From IMG/VR virus record IMGVR_UViG_3300005617_000229, positions 1-49,673 of that record: DNA of 49,673 nt, one strand, 5' to 3'. The notes under the pieces are model-generated. The model saw nothing but the letters and a program-made list of their open reading frames with translations, was not told where the DNA came from and did not search any database. How positions within the stretch are numbered: the first letter of the stretch is position 1; each line of letters opens with the position of its first letter. This DNA is from a virus. Shown here piece after piece: positions 39,429 through 48,098 of this stretch. The translations under genes and the position numbers were made by a program.

Positions 39429-39962
39429 CTATTTCGGCGGGAGCGGCTTGAGCGGCCTGCCCCGTTCGTCCTCAAGGATAGCACCTTGCTGTTCGAGACG
39501 GCGCAGCGTGTTCTCCTCTTCCGCCGATGTGGCGCGCTTCCCGTCGCGTTCCTGCTGGAGTCGCTTCTGTTCGGCCTGATCCTGATCGTAGAAGACTTTC
39601 TCGCGCGCCCAGACGAGTTGTCCGTTGTGAACGATGTGGCCTTCGCCATCCCATTCCCACAGGTGAGGATTCTTCGTCCAGTCGGCTTTCGAGCAGAGGA
39701 CGTAGTGATTCGAACGAAGGACGGAGACCTTGTTTTGGTCCTTCGGATCGCACCATGTGAACTGATGCGCCTGACCTGGATTCATCGTCAGAAAAACATC
39801 CGATACTCCGCCCTCGTGGCCGATCGTGGTCAGAACGAAAGATGCATCACCGACCATGCGCGAGCGCGACCAATCGGGCGGAAGATTCAGCGCGCAATCG
39901 CCGTAATTCGTGTAGTCGCGCGGGTTTGGTACTACGCTCTCTTCTGATTTCGCGGTTGCCAT
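39429..39962 (-). CDS. hypothetical late protein, 177 residues
   Basis: Starts right next to the stop of the scaffold-like gene. It is rich in tryptophan and aspartate in the middle (NPHLWEWDGEGHIVHNGQLVW), followed by a charged helix (KVFYDQDQAEQKRLQQERDGKR) and a basic end. A capsid-assembly role is possible by position; no family was recognised. Confidence 0.65.
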   Translation of the reverse strand: MATAKSEESVVPNPRDYTNYGDCALNLPPDWSRSRMVGDASFVLTTIGHEGGVSDVFLTMNPGQAHQFTWCDPKDQNKVSVLRSNHYVLCSKADWTKNPHLWEWDGEGHIVHNGQLVWAREKVFYDQDQAEQKRLQQERDGKRATSAEEENTLRRLEQQGAILEDERGRPLKPLPPK

Positions 39963-40985
39963 CTAGTTCCCCTTTTCTCGCGCGAGCCGGTCGCGTCGGC
40001 GTTGAAGCATCTTGTCTTTATCGTAGCCGAACGCTTCGGCCATATGCGCGATGTCGCGCTGAGCGTCTGATGAAAGCGGTACGGCTCGCGTGTTCCCCGG
40101 CGGCGCAGCGGCAGGCGCAGGGCGGGATGATCCGGGCGGCGCGATGATCGTTGGCGGAGGCTGCGGCTGCGCGACCGGGTGCGGCGCGGGTGCAGGTGCG
40201 GCGCTACTCCTGCCAGTCAGGTCGAGCCATGCTTTCGCGATCACGTCGGCCTTCATCGGCCCGCCCTCGGTGTAGTACGGATTCGGCGCTTCCGGTGTCG
40301 GCTTCAACGTGATGGCCGAGTAGACGGAGACGAGCCGCACGCGATCATTCAACTCGGATTCAGGAACTCCGGCCGCGCGCAACTTCTGCATGGCGGAGTC
40401 GAAGGCCGCGTTCGCGACTCGGCGGTCCTCGGCGGCGCGTTCCTGCTGCTGCCTCTGCGTCAGTTCCGTAAAGACTTCGCGCTTCGTCTCTTCACGCGAT
40501 GCGGCAAGTTGCGCCTTAAAGCGCTCGTCGTTCACTTCGTTGAGCAGTCGGCGCGCTTCGTCGGGATCGGTCCACCAAAGTTCCTTGATTTTTTCTTCAC
40601 GCGGATCGGGGGGGGGAGGAGCCTGCGGAGCGGCAGGGCGTGTCTGCTGCTGTTGCTCCGCGACGACGCGCCGCGCGGTGTCTTCGATCTCCCGCTGCCG
40701 TTGCCCGCGCTGAAGTTCTTCGCGCGCGTTCTTCGCTTCCAACTCGGCGGCTTCCCGTTTCTCGCGCTCCGAAGTCGCCGCGGCGATGATCTGCTCGGGT
40801 GTCTGCCCTTCGTAGCCCGTTGGCGCCGCCGGAGGTGCCGCAGTTGCCGTCGTTGACGGGGGAGGTGTCTCTTCCGTCTCACCAGACGACGCCGGGAACG
40901 ACTGCACGAAGTCGGCGAGATTCGCTACTGAGTCAATCTCGGTTCCGTCGTGCCGCTTGCGGCGCTCACGAGTTGGGGTCTGCAT
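39963..40985 (-). CDS. scaffold-like protein
   Basis: 340 residues; GGAGGAAGCG precedes the ATG. It has long charged helices (EREKREAAELEAKNAREELQRGQRQREIEDTARRV), two proline-rich linkers and a basic helical end (DKDKMLQRRRDRLAREKG). This is the make-up of phage scaffolding proteins, and the gene lies between portal and major capsid as scaffold genes do. No protease was seen nearby. The role is inferred. Confidence 0.65.
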   Translation of the reverse strand: MQTPTRERRKRHDGTEIDSVANLADFVQSFPASSGETEETPPPSTTATAAPPAAPTGYEGQTPEQIIAAATSEREKREAAELEAKNAREELQRGQRQREIEDTARRVVAEQQQQTRPAAPQAPPPPDPREEKIKELWWTDPDEARRLLNEVNDERFKAQLAASREETKREVFTELTQRQQQERAAEDRRVANAAFDSAMQKLRAAGVPESELNDRVRLVSVYSAITLKPTPEAPNPYYTEGGPMKADVIAKAWLDLTGRSSAAPAPAPHPVAQPQPPPTIIAPPGSSRPAPAAAPPGNTRAVPLSSDAQRDIAHMAEAFGYDKDKMLQRRRDRLAREKGN

Positions 40986-41265
40986 CGCTTCCTCCTGCCT
41001 GAGCGTCGCGCTTCCGCGCAGCTTCGGCCAATACGCTGTCGATTCGCTTCAACATCGAAGACGCCCCATGTGCGGCTCCGGCGTCGAATTCGTACGCGCC
41101 TCGCTCGTTCGAATGCCGCGCGATCGCCAATTCAACGGAATGCAACTGAAGGCCGCGCACCAAGTTACGAAACAGGGGGTTGCTGAGGAGGTCCCGAAGG
41201 TGCTCCGGCGTTGTTTCCTCCGGCTGCGGGAAGATTCGGGTTAGGTCCACTTGCGCTTTGAGCAT
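40966..41265 (-). CDS. hypothetical protein overlapping the portal gene end
   Basis: 99 residues from the ATG at 41265, with GGAGAAACGA before it. It overlaps the last 101 bases of the portal gene in another frame, where the portal protein is low-complexity. The product is helical (EHLRDLLSNPLFRNLVRGLQLHSVELAIARHS). The long overlap and the start are unusual; translation is supported by the ribosome site. Confidence 0.6.
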   Translation of the reverse strand: MLKAQVDLTRIFPQPEETTPEHLRDLLSNPLFRNLVRGLQLHSVELAIARHSNERGAYEFDAGAAHGASSMLKRIDSVLAEAARKRDAQAGGSDADPNS

Positions 41266-43405
41266 TCGTTTCTCCTGCGCCGATTCCTGCATTCTCGGCT
41301 GCGGCTACTTCCTGTTCGGGCGTCATCTTACCGGTGATGCTGAGCTTCACCGGCACTTTGGGCGGTTGCGGCGGCTGCTGGAGCTTGGCTTTCAGCGCCT
41401 CATTCCGTTCGTGAATGATCGCTTCAATTTCCGGCATGAGGTCGTAGTTTTCCTCGTCCGTGACGATCTGACCCATCAACTTGCGCATCATCTGCTGATC
41501 GCGCTCGATGATCTTCGCGAACGCGGAAACGGCGCTTTGTGGAAGCGGCTTGTCGATGTTGACGATGGCCGCGATGATCTTCGCGATGTACTCGCCATCC
41601 GACATCAGCGCTTGCTTGCGCATCATGATCTGCTGCGGGTCTTTTTCCTCGCTCAGCGCTTCATCGGCAGCGGTGAGGGCGATGCGGAAATTGTCGAGCA
41701 CGTCGCCAACCGGGAAGCGGAACGGAATCTCAATTGTGGCCTTTTCATCCTCGTCCCAAACCGGCAGCGTTTCGCCGAGCGGTTGGAACTGACGGCGCGT
41801 TTCGGCGTCGAGACGAAGCAGGCGGCTCAGCTTCAGCGAAAGCCGCGCGAGGAACATGGTTTTCACCTGCTCGGCATGCTCGTACGCCTTTTCCGCCGTA
41901 CCTACCGGAGTCCGCCCTGATGGTTTGCCGCCTGCCGTGAATTCGTTTTCCTTCGAGTCAAGCTGCGACATCGACAGGAAGAATTTCAGCAACTCCAGCA
42001 TCGAGTAGTGCTTCTCGCCCGCCGCACACGTTCCCCACTCCTTGTCCTTGATGCCCGGAATGTGCTCGCCGGGGTAGATGACTTTATGGGCGTCGAAGTA
42101 GGCCGCCACGTCAGGCGCATTCGGGTCGTACCAGTAGAGCAGCGTTCCGGCGATGTGCGCGCCTTTGATCTCGCTCTGCGCCGCGTACGTGAACATGGTC
42201 TGGTGATAGAGCATGCGATCAACGGTGCAGTCGCCCTCGTCCATCTGATCGACCAACTCGTACGGGCGGCAACGGTGCTCGTAGTCGTTCATCCAGCACG
42301 TCATCAGCTTGCCGGAGCCGAGATGGAAATCGCCGACTAGGGATAGCCGCTTCTGCTTCCACTTCTTCTTTCCGTCAGCCGTCGTCGGGTCTTGCGGGTC
42401 AACATACTTCACGTCCCAAAAGAACCATGTCAGCCAATTCGGGACCATCTGCGTTTGCTTCGACGCCGACTTGCGTTCCGTTGATTGCGCTGCACGAGTG
42501 CGGAATTCATCAACCGCATCGACGGTCGCAGCCGAAAGTGAAATCGCTTCGGCGTCATCCTTGACGAGGAACAACTCGCCCGCCGCAAATCGCTTCGCCG
42601 TTTCATCGGGACGCATGTACTTGCGCTCGGCGAACCACGGCGCGCGGTCGATGCCATCTTCGTCGTAAAGGAACTCCACCGGCATCATTCCGTTCGTGAA
42701 TGGGACGAGATACCACTTGACGAGATCGCCCTGCATCCGCGTCTCTTCGTATTTGTCGTCGAGGTCGATGTAAACGCCATCGCTCTTCGCGTTGGCGCTC
42801 GTCCGTTCGCTCGGATCAGCGACGACTTTCCACCAATACGGCGAACCGGTGACGGCGCCCTTGATGCCGCGCATGAGTTTCGGGCCGATCTGGATTCTCT
42901 CGCGCATCACGAAATCGTACCCCTGCTCTAAACGGTGCGCCGCCAACTCTGCGGTCTGCTTTTCGGCGGTTACGATGTTGCGTGGGGCGGGTGGAGCATC
43001 CATGCCGGGAGCGGCGGGCATCGGCGGCATTGGCACTTGCTGACCAGGGACGTCGTACACGGCTTTCAGATACGCATCGAAGGAGAAAACGGGACGTGGG
43101 CGCATCGCCGCGTTGTAGACGCTGGCGATGATTTGATCCGCCGGAATGCGCGCGATCGGTGCGGGGTACATCGAACGCCCGCCGTCCGGAATCGGCACTT
43201 TGATCGTGCGGTAGGTCTCTTTGTTTTCGACAGAGCGATTCCAGATCGGCACCCAGTCTTCGTACGTCGTGTCCATCGACGTTTTGAGGAATGCGTTTAC
43301 TTTGATCAACTCTTCGTCGCTGAAGATGACGCGTGTGTGGCCGTTCGTGTCCATCTCCAGTTCTACCGCTTCGACTTCGTAGGAGAGGAGGTCGGAGAGC
43401 TTCAA
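41165..43405 (-). CDS. portal protein
   Basis: 746 residues from a TTG at 43405 that overlaps the previous stop by 4 bases; an alternative TTG at 43471 would add 22 residues. Portal features seen: an N-terminal helical part, TGSPYWWKVVADP and YIDLDDKYEETRMQGDLVKWYLVPF in the wing-like region, HYSMLELLKFFLSMSQLDS and a long helical stem (EQVKTMFLARLSLKLSRLLRLDAE), then a proline/glutamine-rich tail. Length fits the large podovirus (P22-like) portal class. It follows the terminase and a DUF551-like gene. Confidence 0.8.
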   Translation of the reverse strand: MKLSDLLSYEVEAVELEMDTNGHTRVIFSDEELIKVNAFLKTSMDTTYEDWVPIWNRSVENKETYRTIKVPIPDGGRSMYPAPIARIPADQIIASVYNAAMRPRPVFSFDAYLKAVYDVPGQQVPMPPMPAAPGMDAPPAPRNIVTAEKQTAELAAHRLEQGYDFVMRERIQIGPKLMRGIKGAVTGSPYWWKVVADPSERTSANAKSDGVYIDLDDKYEETRMQGDLVKWYLVPFTNGMMPVEFLYDEDGIDRAPWFAERKYMRPDETAKRFAAGELFLVKDDAEAISLSAATVDAVDEFRTRAAQSTERKSASKQTQMVPNWLTWFFWDVKYVDPQDPTTADGKKKWKQKRLSLVGDFHLGSGKLMTCWMNDYEHRCRPYELVDQMDEGDCTVDRMLYHQTMFTYAAQSEIKGAHIAGTLLYWYDPNAPDVAAYFDAHKVIYPGEHIPGIKDKEWGTCAAGEKHYSMLELLKFFLSMSQLDSKENEFTAGGKPSGRTPVGTAEKAYEHAEQVKTMFLARLSLKLSRLLRLDAETRRQFQPLGETLPVWDEDEKATIEIPFRFPVGDVLDNFRIALTAADEALSEEKDPQQIMMRKQALMSDGEYIAKIIAAIVNIDKPLPQSAVSAFAKIIERDQQMMRKLMGQIVTDEENYDLMPEIEAIIHERNEALKAKLQQPPQPPKVPVKLSITGKMTPEQEVAAAENAGIGAGETNAQSASGPNPNLPAAGGNNAGAPSGPPQQPPVS

Positions 43406-43644
43406 TTCGGACCCCGAAACAATGGCGCCCAGTGCGTTGGATTGACAACTTGGCACTCGTCGTTTTCCCAAGTCGCACCATTGCCGCCCTCAGGCGCAGC
43501 CACAAACTTATTCACGCCAATCGGGCAGAAGGTGAACTCGCCAGCGCTAGGCAAGGCGTCATGAACATTGATCCATTTGGTTTCGCGATTCGGGGACGCC
43601 CATTTTTCATCAACGGCATCCGAAATAACATCCTTGATGCTCAT
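43402..43644 (-). CDS. DUF551-like protein between terminase and portal
   Basis: 80 residues. TKWINVHDALPSAGEFTF and NPTHWAPL are the DUF551-type pattern, as in the genes at 17991 and 48095. It starts in an ATGA overlap with the terminase gene and ends in a TTGA overlap with the portal. An early-type small gene in this place is unusual. Confidence 0.7.
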   Translation of the reverse strand: MSIKDVISDAVDEKWASPNRETKWINVHDALPSAGEFTFCPIGVNKFVAAPEGGNGATWENDECQVVNPTHWAPLFRGPN

Positions 43645-45611
43645 CGCGCATACCTCGTCGGCGGCGGAACAAACGCTCGCGAATCAACCGGAATCCCGAG
43701 AATCGGATCAATCGCAACGCGCGGCGCTACGGCTTTCGGCTCAGCATCAATCCGTCGCGCCGCCCGAAGCACCGATCCGGCCATCGCGAGCGTATCGGCG
43801 ATTCCGTCCTGATCGGCAACCTCGTTTTTCGGCGTGGACTTTATCAACTTAAGCTCTTGGCGCGTGATGTTACCACCGAAGCGGTCAGCGCCCCGCGAAT
43901 CGCGGTACGGCGGCGCGAGGAGGAATCGGTAGACGTTCATCGGTTCGGCGACCGCTTCTTTCAGCCGCACGGCTTTGATTCCGCGCATTTGCTTGACCTT
44001 CGTCATTCGCGAGGCCATGCGACGAAGCCGCCGATCCGTTTTGATGAGGTGCTGAATGTAGGCGTCCTGATTCGCCGCTCCGTCGAAGCCGATGATGCGC
44101 GGATGCCAGATTTCATCGACGTAGACGAGCGCATTGATCCACCCTTCGACGCCAGATCGGTCGCTCAGTGTTTCGAGCTGAAATTTCACGCCGTCAGGGT
44201 CTTGACCGATGCACGAGACGCCCCAATTGTCCGTAAACTTCTGTTCGGACCACGCGGGGTCAACAAGAATCGCGCGATCGAGTTCCTGCCACGGATCGTA
44301 GCTGATGATGTCCGCGTTCTGCCGCCAATCTTCGAGCAGTTCGCCCTTCGCGTCGTAGATTGGCGGACGTTTCGGATTGCGAACTGGTTTGCCGAATTTA
44401 TCGCGGCGAAAACGGGCCACGAGAAAGTGTCCGCGCTTCTGCCAGTTCGGATTCGGATGCTCGTACGGGCCGAGCCACCAACGGTTCGGATCATCGACCA
44501 TATCGGGCGGAAACAGGCGCAGCGTGCCACCGGTAGCGGACAGGAGATACTGATTCCACCATACGCGGTAGCCGTCCTCGTCTTCCTCGCCGGAAAGAAC
44601 GTGCTCCTGCTCAGTCGTGATGCGCTCGGATGGAAAAATCTGCGGACAGGTCGGTTTGCCGCGCTCCAGAATGTTCGTGATCTTGCCCTCGTGCTCTTCG
44701 ATCGGAACCCGGAGAGTGAAGCAATCAGGGATCTTGCAAAGTTCGGTGTCGTCGTCGTCTTCATCGTGCTTCGTGCCGACTTCCAGCCGCCGAATGACGC
44801 GCGTCGGCATGTAGAAACCGGTCATGCGCTTCATGTACTTTTTCACCTCGCGCATTTCGGCGATCGAGGTCAGATCGGTGATCAAATCGTCGGTGACGAA
44901 CGTGTCGTAGTGTGCGGCTTCGTCCGTGGAGTTATATCCGCCCGCCTGAATCGTTTTCTGCGGATGCGAGATCGTTCTGCCGCCGAGAGTGATGCGCTTT
45001 TGCCCGATCATCTTCGTCAGGTCGCCATCAGGGATGCGTTCTGGGAAAAAGTCGCGGTACGTGCCCGACAAAATCGTCTGCGCGATCTGCTCACAAAACG
45101 CCCATGCCATCGGGTCAATCGCGTGCGTGATTTTGATGGTCTTGTTCGGGTCTTTCGTGGCGATGAAGAGCGTCGCGCCGTGCGTGATGGTCGAAGACTT
45201 GTAGAGGCGGCGAAAAAGGCGGAAATTGAGGATCGCGGGCCGCATCAGCGAGCCGTTGATGAGCAGATCGATCTCCGCGCGACCCTCTGAAGTCCTCCAC
45301 GGGCGCTCTCCGAACCGCGAAAAGCGCGTCGCGAAGCCGAGGCGCAGCTTTCGCGTCACGTACCCGTCGAGTTTCGGATTTTCGAGCGTTTCAATCAGCC
45401 GATCCGTGAGACCGCAAGCCATGTAAGAGAGCGGCATGTGAATCTCCGGCACGAGATCGGTGTGCTTGCAGATTTGCTTCGTGAAAAGGTACGAATCTTC
45501 AAGGATTGCGGCCTTCAGGCGCTCGAAAGCGCCCGTTGAGAGGCTGCGGCGCCGGTCGCGGGAGACGATTGCCGCTTCGGCATCCTCCTGATCGTCGAGA
45601 GGGTCGCTCAT
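43641..45611 (-). CDS. terminase large subunit
   Basis: 656 residues. The ATPase region carries a noncanonical Walker A-like RRLYKSSTITHG near residues 131-142 and a Walker B-like TFVTDDLITD near 235. The C-terminal nuclease has acidic ligands in AILVDPAWSEQKFTDNWG, IIGFDGAANQ and DQDGIADTLAMA. This motor cuts and packages the genome through the portal. Both enzyme halves look intact. It overlaps the small-terminase-type gene by 4 bases. Confidence 0.85.
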   Translation of the reverse strand: MSDPLDDQEDAEAAIVSRDRRRSLSTGAFERLKAAILEDSYLFTKQICKHTDLVPEIHMPLSYMACGLTDRLIETLENPKLDGYVTRKLRLGFATRFSRFGERPWRTSEGRAEIDLLINGSLMRPAILNFRLFRRLYKSSTITHGATLFIATKDPNKTIKITHAIDPMAWAFCEQIAQTILSGTYRDFFPERIPDGDLTKMIGQKRITLGGRTISHPQKTIQAGGYNSTDEAAHYDTFVTDDLITDLTSIAEMREVKKYMKRMTGFYMPTRVIRRLEVGTKHDEDDDDTELCKIPDCFTLRVPIEEHEGKITNILERGKPTCPQIFPSERITTEQEHVLSGEEDEDGYRVWWNQYLLSATGGTLRLFPPDMVDDPNRWWLGPYEHPNPNWQKRGHFLVARFRRDKFGKPVRNPKRPPIYDAKGELLEDWRQNADIISYDPWQELDRAILVDPAWSEQKFTDNWGVSCIGQDPDGVKFQLETLSDRSGVEGWINALVYVDEIWHPRIIGFDGAANQDAYIQHLIKTDRRLRRMASRMTKVKQMRGIKAVRLKEAVAEPMNVYRFLLAPPYRDSRGADRFGGNITRQELKLIKSTPKNEVADQDGIADTLAMAGSVLRAARRIDAEPKAVAPRVAIDPILGIPVDSRAFVPPPTRYAR

Positions 45612-46213
45612 TCCTGCACGATTTCGGCGTCCCGTACGCCTTCGATCAGCCCCGCGGGCCTGCGAAGCTGATTGATCTGCGCCATTTCGCGCAGAATCTC
45701 GTCCAGCTCCCCGCCGTCCACTTCCTTACGTGTTACGTTTTCGTTACGGGTCATGATGGCCTTGCGATCAAGCGGCTTGCCCTCTGTCCGCTCGATGCCC
45801 ATCTCGGCAGCGCGAAGGTGAACAGGATCGGGCATCTTGCTCTCGTCCTGACTGAGGCCGTGATCAACCGCTTTCGCCACCAGCTTGTAGGACTTCTTGT
45901 GTAACTCCTTTTTCATCTCCCGCATGTCCTCTTCGGCGGCGCGCAGGCGGTCCTCGATGTAGCGGTCGAGAGCGGTACGCACCCACGTCCGAACCTGAGG
46001 GATCACATCGGAATGCGGATAGCGGTCGAAACGGTGCCGGATCGCGTTGATGTGCAGGCCGAAGTGATCGGCGATGTCTTGGTGCTTCCAGTCGCAAGCC
46101 AGCATCGCCGCGATCTTGATATCCATCACGACGGCATCGTAGGTGATCTCTTTGGCGCCCGGAATCTCTCTCGGTCGCCCGACTGGTCGGCCCGTCGTTC
46201 GCGGTTTTGCCAT
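45608..46213 (-). CDS. terminase small subunit-type DNA-binding protein
   Basis: 201 residues from the ATG at 46213. Residues about 1-60 hold a basic start (KPRTTGRPVGRPREI) and a helix-turn-helix (AAMLACDWKHQDIADHFGLHINAIRHRFDRY). The middle is a charged helix (YIEDRLRAAEEDMREMKKELHKKSYKLV), fitting an oligomerising small terminase. It is next to the large subunit. A TGTTACACT motif precedes the start by 10 bases. A second in-frame ATG at 46243 overlaps the opposite gene's start. Confidence 0.8.
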   Translation of the reverse strand: MAKPRTTGRPVGRPREIPGAKEITYDAVVMDIKIAAMLACDWKHQDIADHFGLHINAIRHRFDRYPHSDVIPQVRTWVRTALDRYIEDRLRAAEEDMREMKKELHKKSYKLVAKAVDHGLSQDESKMPDPVHLRAAEMGIERTEGKPLDRKAIMTRNENVTRKEVDGGELDEILREMAQINQLRRPAGLIEGVRDAEIVQE

Positions 46214-46234
46214 TCCGCGAATCAGTGTAACATT
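46207..46234 (+). promoter_or_regulatory. early-type promoter, leaderless, overlapping the terminase promoter
   Basis: TTGCCA (46207-46212), 16-base spacer, AACATT (46229-46234), then 7 bases and the ATG at 46242. Five of six -35 positions match; the -10 keeps A2 and T6. It overlaps the start codon and the TGTTACACT element (46232-46224) of the small terminase gene on the other strand. Confidence 0.55.
46224..46232 (-). promoter_or_regulatory. late-type extended -10 promoter (TGTTACACT)
   Basis: Extended -10 motif on the - strand, 10 bases before the ATG of the small terminase gene. It shares TACACT and the upstream TG with the other three late sites. It overlaps the -10 of the + strand promoter. 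Confidence 0.55.
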
Positions 46235-46241
46235 CCGCTCC

Positions 46242-46670
46242 ATGGCGACTGAACAGACGGCGACCACTCCTTTTCTGAATCCTGCCCCCGGACGCTGCAT
46301 TGTGCGAATCGTGCCGCGACTACTGCAAGCCGAAACGAACGAAGGGCTTAAGCTGGAACTTGACGGACGGTGGGAGCACCAGCCGATGGTGGGCGTCCTG
46401 CTCGTCGTAGGCGATCCGCGCAACGAAGCTGAGAAGATCATCGCCGATTGGGCGATTGCTGAGCAGGAAGCTGGCAACCTGTTCGTGTTCAGCCAGTACG
46501 GGTCAGGCTCACCGTACTGGAACGACAGCATGAAGACGCTTCTGTCGGCGGGCTACGACTTCCGATGGCTGCAAGGTCTGCGGCTCTTCGACATCGGGCA
46601 GCTCGGGGCGACGATTTCCGGCGCGGGTCAGTATGGAGAGGTTCCTGTGCCGCTGGAGGCCGCGAATTGA
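46242..46670 (+). CDS. hypothetical nucleotide-binding-like protein, 142 residues
   Basis: ATG at 46242 without a ribosome site, just downstream of an early-type promoter, so probably leaderless. The sequence alternates helices and strands (GVLLVVGDPRNEAEKIIADWAIAEQEAGNLFVFSQYG, TLLSAGYDFRWLQGLRLFD), like a Rossmann-type or similar alpha/beta fold. No binding motif is clear and no family was recognised. It starts a two-gene + strand unit opposite the terminase. Confidence 0.65.
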   Translation: MATEQTATTPFLNPAPGRCIVRIVPRLLQAETNEGLKLELDGRWEHQPMVGVLLVVGDPRNEAEKIIADWAIAEQEAGNLFVFSQYGSGSPYWNDSMKTLLSAGYDFRWLQGLRLFDIGQLGATISGAGQYGEVPVPLEAAN

Positions 46671-46888
46671 GCGCCCAAATCGGCCGCGTCCAGTGGTCGA
46701 AACTCGGAATCACGATCTACGACGGCGAAGGATCGTTCGTCAGCCGCATCGAGCACCCGAAGGACCGGCATTTCTTCAACGAAATCATCGTCGCGGCGCT
46801 ACGCAAGGTCAGCGAAGAGCAGGCCAAGCGGCGGATGTTTCGGATGGATGACGCGGAGGCGGGCGAAGTGGTCGGAGCGGCGGTTTAA
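46667..46888 (+). CDS. hypothetical protein, 73 residues
   Basis: Starts at a TTG (46667) that overlaps the previous stop by 4 bases and has GGAGG seven bases upstream, which supports the unusual start. Beta-rich start (RVQWSKLGITIYDGEGSFVS), then a helical basic end (FFNEIIVAALRKVSEEQAKRR). Its stop and that of the convergent gene share the palindrome TTAA. No family was recognised. Confidence 0.6.
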   Translation: MSAQIGRVQWSKLGITIYDGEGSFVSRIEHPKDRHFFNEIIVAALRKVSEEQAKRRMFRMDDAEAGEVVGAAV

Positions 46889-47289
46889 GCGCTCAACTTT
46901 CGCATGATCGCCTTCGTCAGCTCGGCAATCGCGTAGGCGTAGGCTTCGTCGCTCCCGCTGCACAACTTGATGCCGATTCGGCGGAAGAGCATTTCTACGG
47001 CGTGGAAGATTTCATGCACGAGGTGTGCGTAGTCGGAGATTTTCATCACCCCCTGCCACTCATCAAGCCGCATTACGGTTTGCCCGCCCTCCAACATCGT
47101 GCAACTGCCGCGTCCTGGATGCGGATCGCGGATATTTTTCTCATCGTCATCGGTCAACTTCACCTTCAGACGCTTTAGCTTTGCGAGCACTTGCGTGTCA
47201 GAAGCGCCGATCGCCACGAGTACATCGAAGGGATAGCCGGGGTGCTTGACGATGAACATTCGCGGCGCAGCGGGACGACGGGAAGCCAT
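46885..47289 (-). CDS. HExxH metallopeptidase-like protein
   Basis: 134 residues. YAHLVHEIFHAVEMLF near residues 87-102 holds the zinc-peptidase motif HExxH (His, Glu, His), and a later acidic residue in SDEAYAYAIAEL (about 115) could be the third ligand. The rest is a small alpha/beta domain. Small HExxH proteins in phages have various roles, from virion assembly to host interaction. Substrate and activity are unknown. Confidence 0.7.
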   Translation of the reverse strand: MASRRPAAPRMFIVKHPGYPFDVLVAIGASDTQVLAKLKRLKVKLTDDDEKNIRDPHPGRGSCTMLEGGQTVMRLDEWQGVMKISDYAHLVHEIFHAVEMLFRRIGIKLCSGSDEAYAYAIAELTKAIMRKLSA

Positions 47290-47292
47290 CCG

Positions 47293-47658
47293 CTACGTGT
47301 ACGCGATCCGCACCGTAATCGCCGTAGAAGGTCCGGTGCTGCCAGCCGTACCGCCCGCAGTAGTCGAAGCGCACGAAAGCGCCGTTCCGAACACGAGGCC
47401 GGCGGGAATCGGAATGTTCACGGTCGTAGACGCAGGCAACAGGATCACCATATCAGGCACCGTCGTTCCGACCGTGACCGATCCAGCCGCTACGTTCCAG
47501 AGCTTCAGGTAGGTTGCCGCACCGTTGGCCGAGTTATCGGCGTAGATGTAGCTCACGGTCGCGGAGGAGGCTTTCACGGCGACGGCAGTTGAGGAATTCG
47601 CCGTGTCGGTGAAGAGCGAGGTTGAGAGGGTGGAGATGGTTTGATTTGTGACGGCCAT
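47293..47658 (-). CDS. structural-type beta-rich protein, 121 residues
   Basis: Threonine/serine/valine-rich strands (STLSTSLFTDTANSSTAVAVKASSATVSYIYADN, GSVTVGTTVPDMVILLPASTTVNI), as in virion decoration proteins or fibre domains. It starts three bases after the previous stop. No family was recognised. It lies in the - strand unit starting at 49374. Confidence 0.6.
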   Translation of the reverse strand: MAVTNQTISTLSTSLFTDTANSSTAVAVKASSATVSYIYADNSANGAATYLKLWNVAAGSVTVGTTVPDMVILLPASTTVNIPIPAGLVFGTALSCASTTAGGTAGSTGPSTAITVRIAYT

Positions 47659-47661
47659 CAG

Positions 47662-47856
47662 CTACTCCCCATTCGGATCGGCTGGAACGAAGTAAACGAT
47701 TTTCACGTCATCGCGAACGACTTCATCGAGGATTTGGACGCGCTTATCGAAGGTTACGGCGGCATCGGCGGCGAAGGTTTTGTAAAGGCACGCTGTCGCT
47801 TCGAAATAGTACGGCGTGGACATGGCGAAGCGCGGAAAGACCACATCGTCGCTCAC
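47662..47856 (-). CDS. hypothetical protein, 64 residues
   Basis: Starts in an ATGA overlap with the gene before it. Mixed alpha/beta sequence (YYFEATACLYKTFAADAAVTFDKRVQILDEV), ending IVYFVPADPNGE. The closing words resemble the end of the capsid-decoration-type protein at 37003 (YFVPADA), possibly a shared short motif. No family was recognised. Confidence 0.6.
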   Translation of the reverse strand: MSDDVVFPRFAMSTPYYFEATACLYKTFAADAAVTFDKRVQILDEVVRDDVKIVYFVPADPNGE

Positions 47857-48098
47857 GGCAAATCCTTCGCCGGAATTCGCACGGCTCGCGCACCAGCTCC
47901 GACCGAATAGGCGTCGGGGTTTTCGGAGAGCGCGTTGATGGCTTTGCGCCGCGCTTCGGTGAGGGCTTGCGGGTTATCCATCAACTCTTCGCGCGATACG
48001 ACGACGGCCAAGGACGCACGGAAACGGGCGTGGACGAAGACGCCATCGGTGTCGAAGTCGCGGACTTCCTCGGTGTCGATGTTTTGCGGGTCGATCAT
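47853..48098 (-). CDS. hypothetical protein, 81 residues
   Basis: Its ATG lies exactly 6 bases after a TGCTACACT late-promoter motif, so this gene probably starts a late transcript. The product has an acidic start (NIDTEEVRDFDTDG) and a helix (ALTEARRKAINALSEN). No family was recognised. It overlaps the stop of the upstream DUF551-type gene by 4 bases. Confidence 0.65.
   Translation of the reverse strand: MIDPQNIDTEEVRDFDTDGVFVHARFRASLAVVVSREELMDNPQALTEARRKAINALSENPDAYSVGAGARAVRIPAKDLP

Noticed and set aside
43857-45290. 477-residue + strand frame
   Set aside because: It is antisense to the terminase large subunit; the sequence has no domain pattern and no ribosome site.
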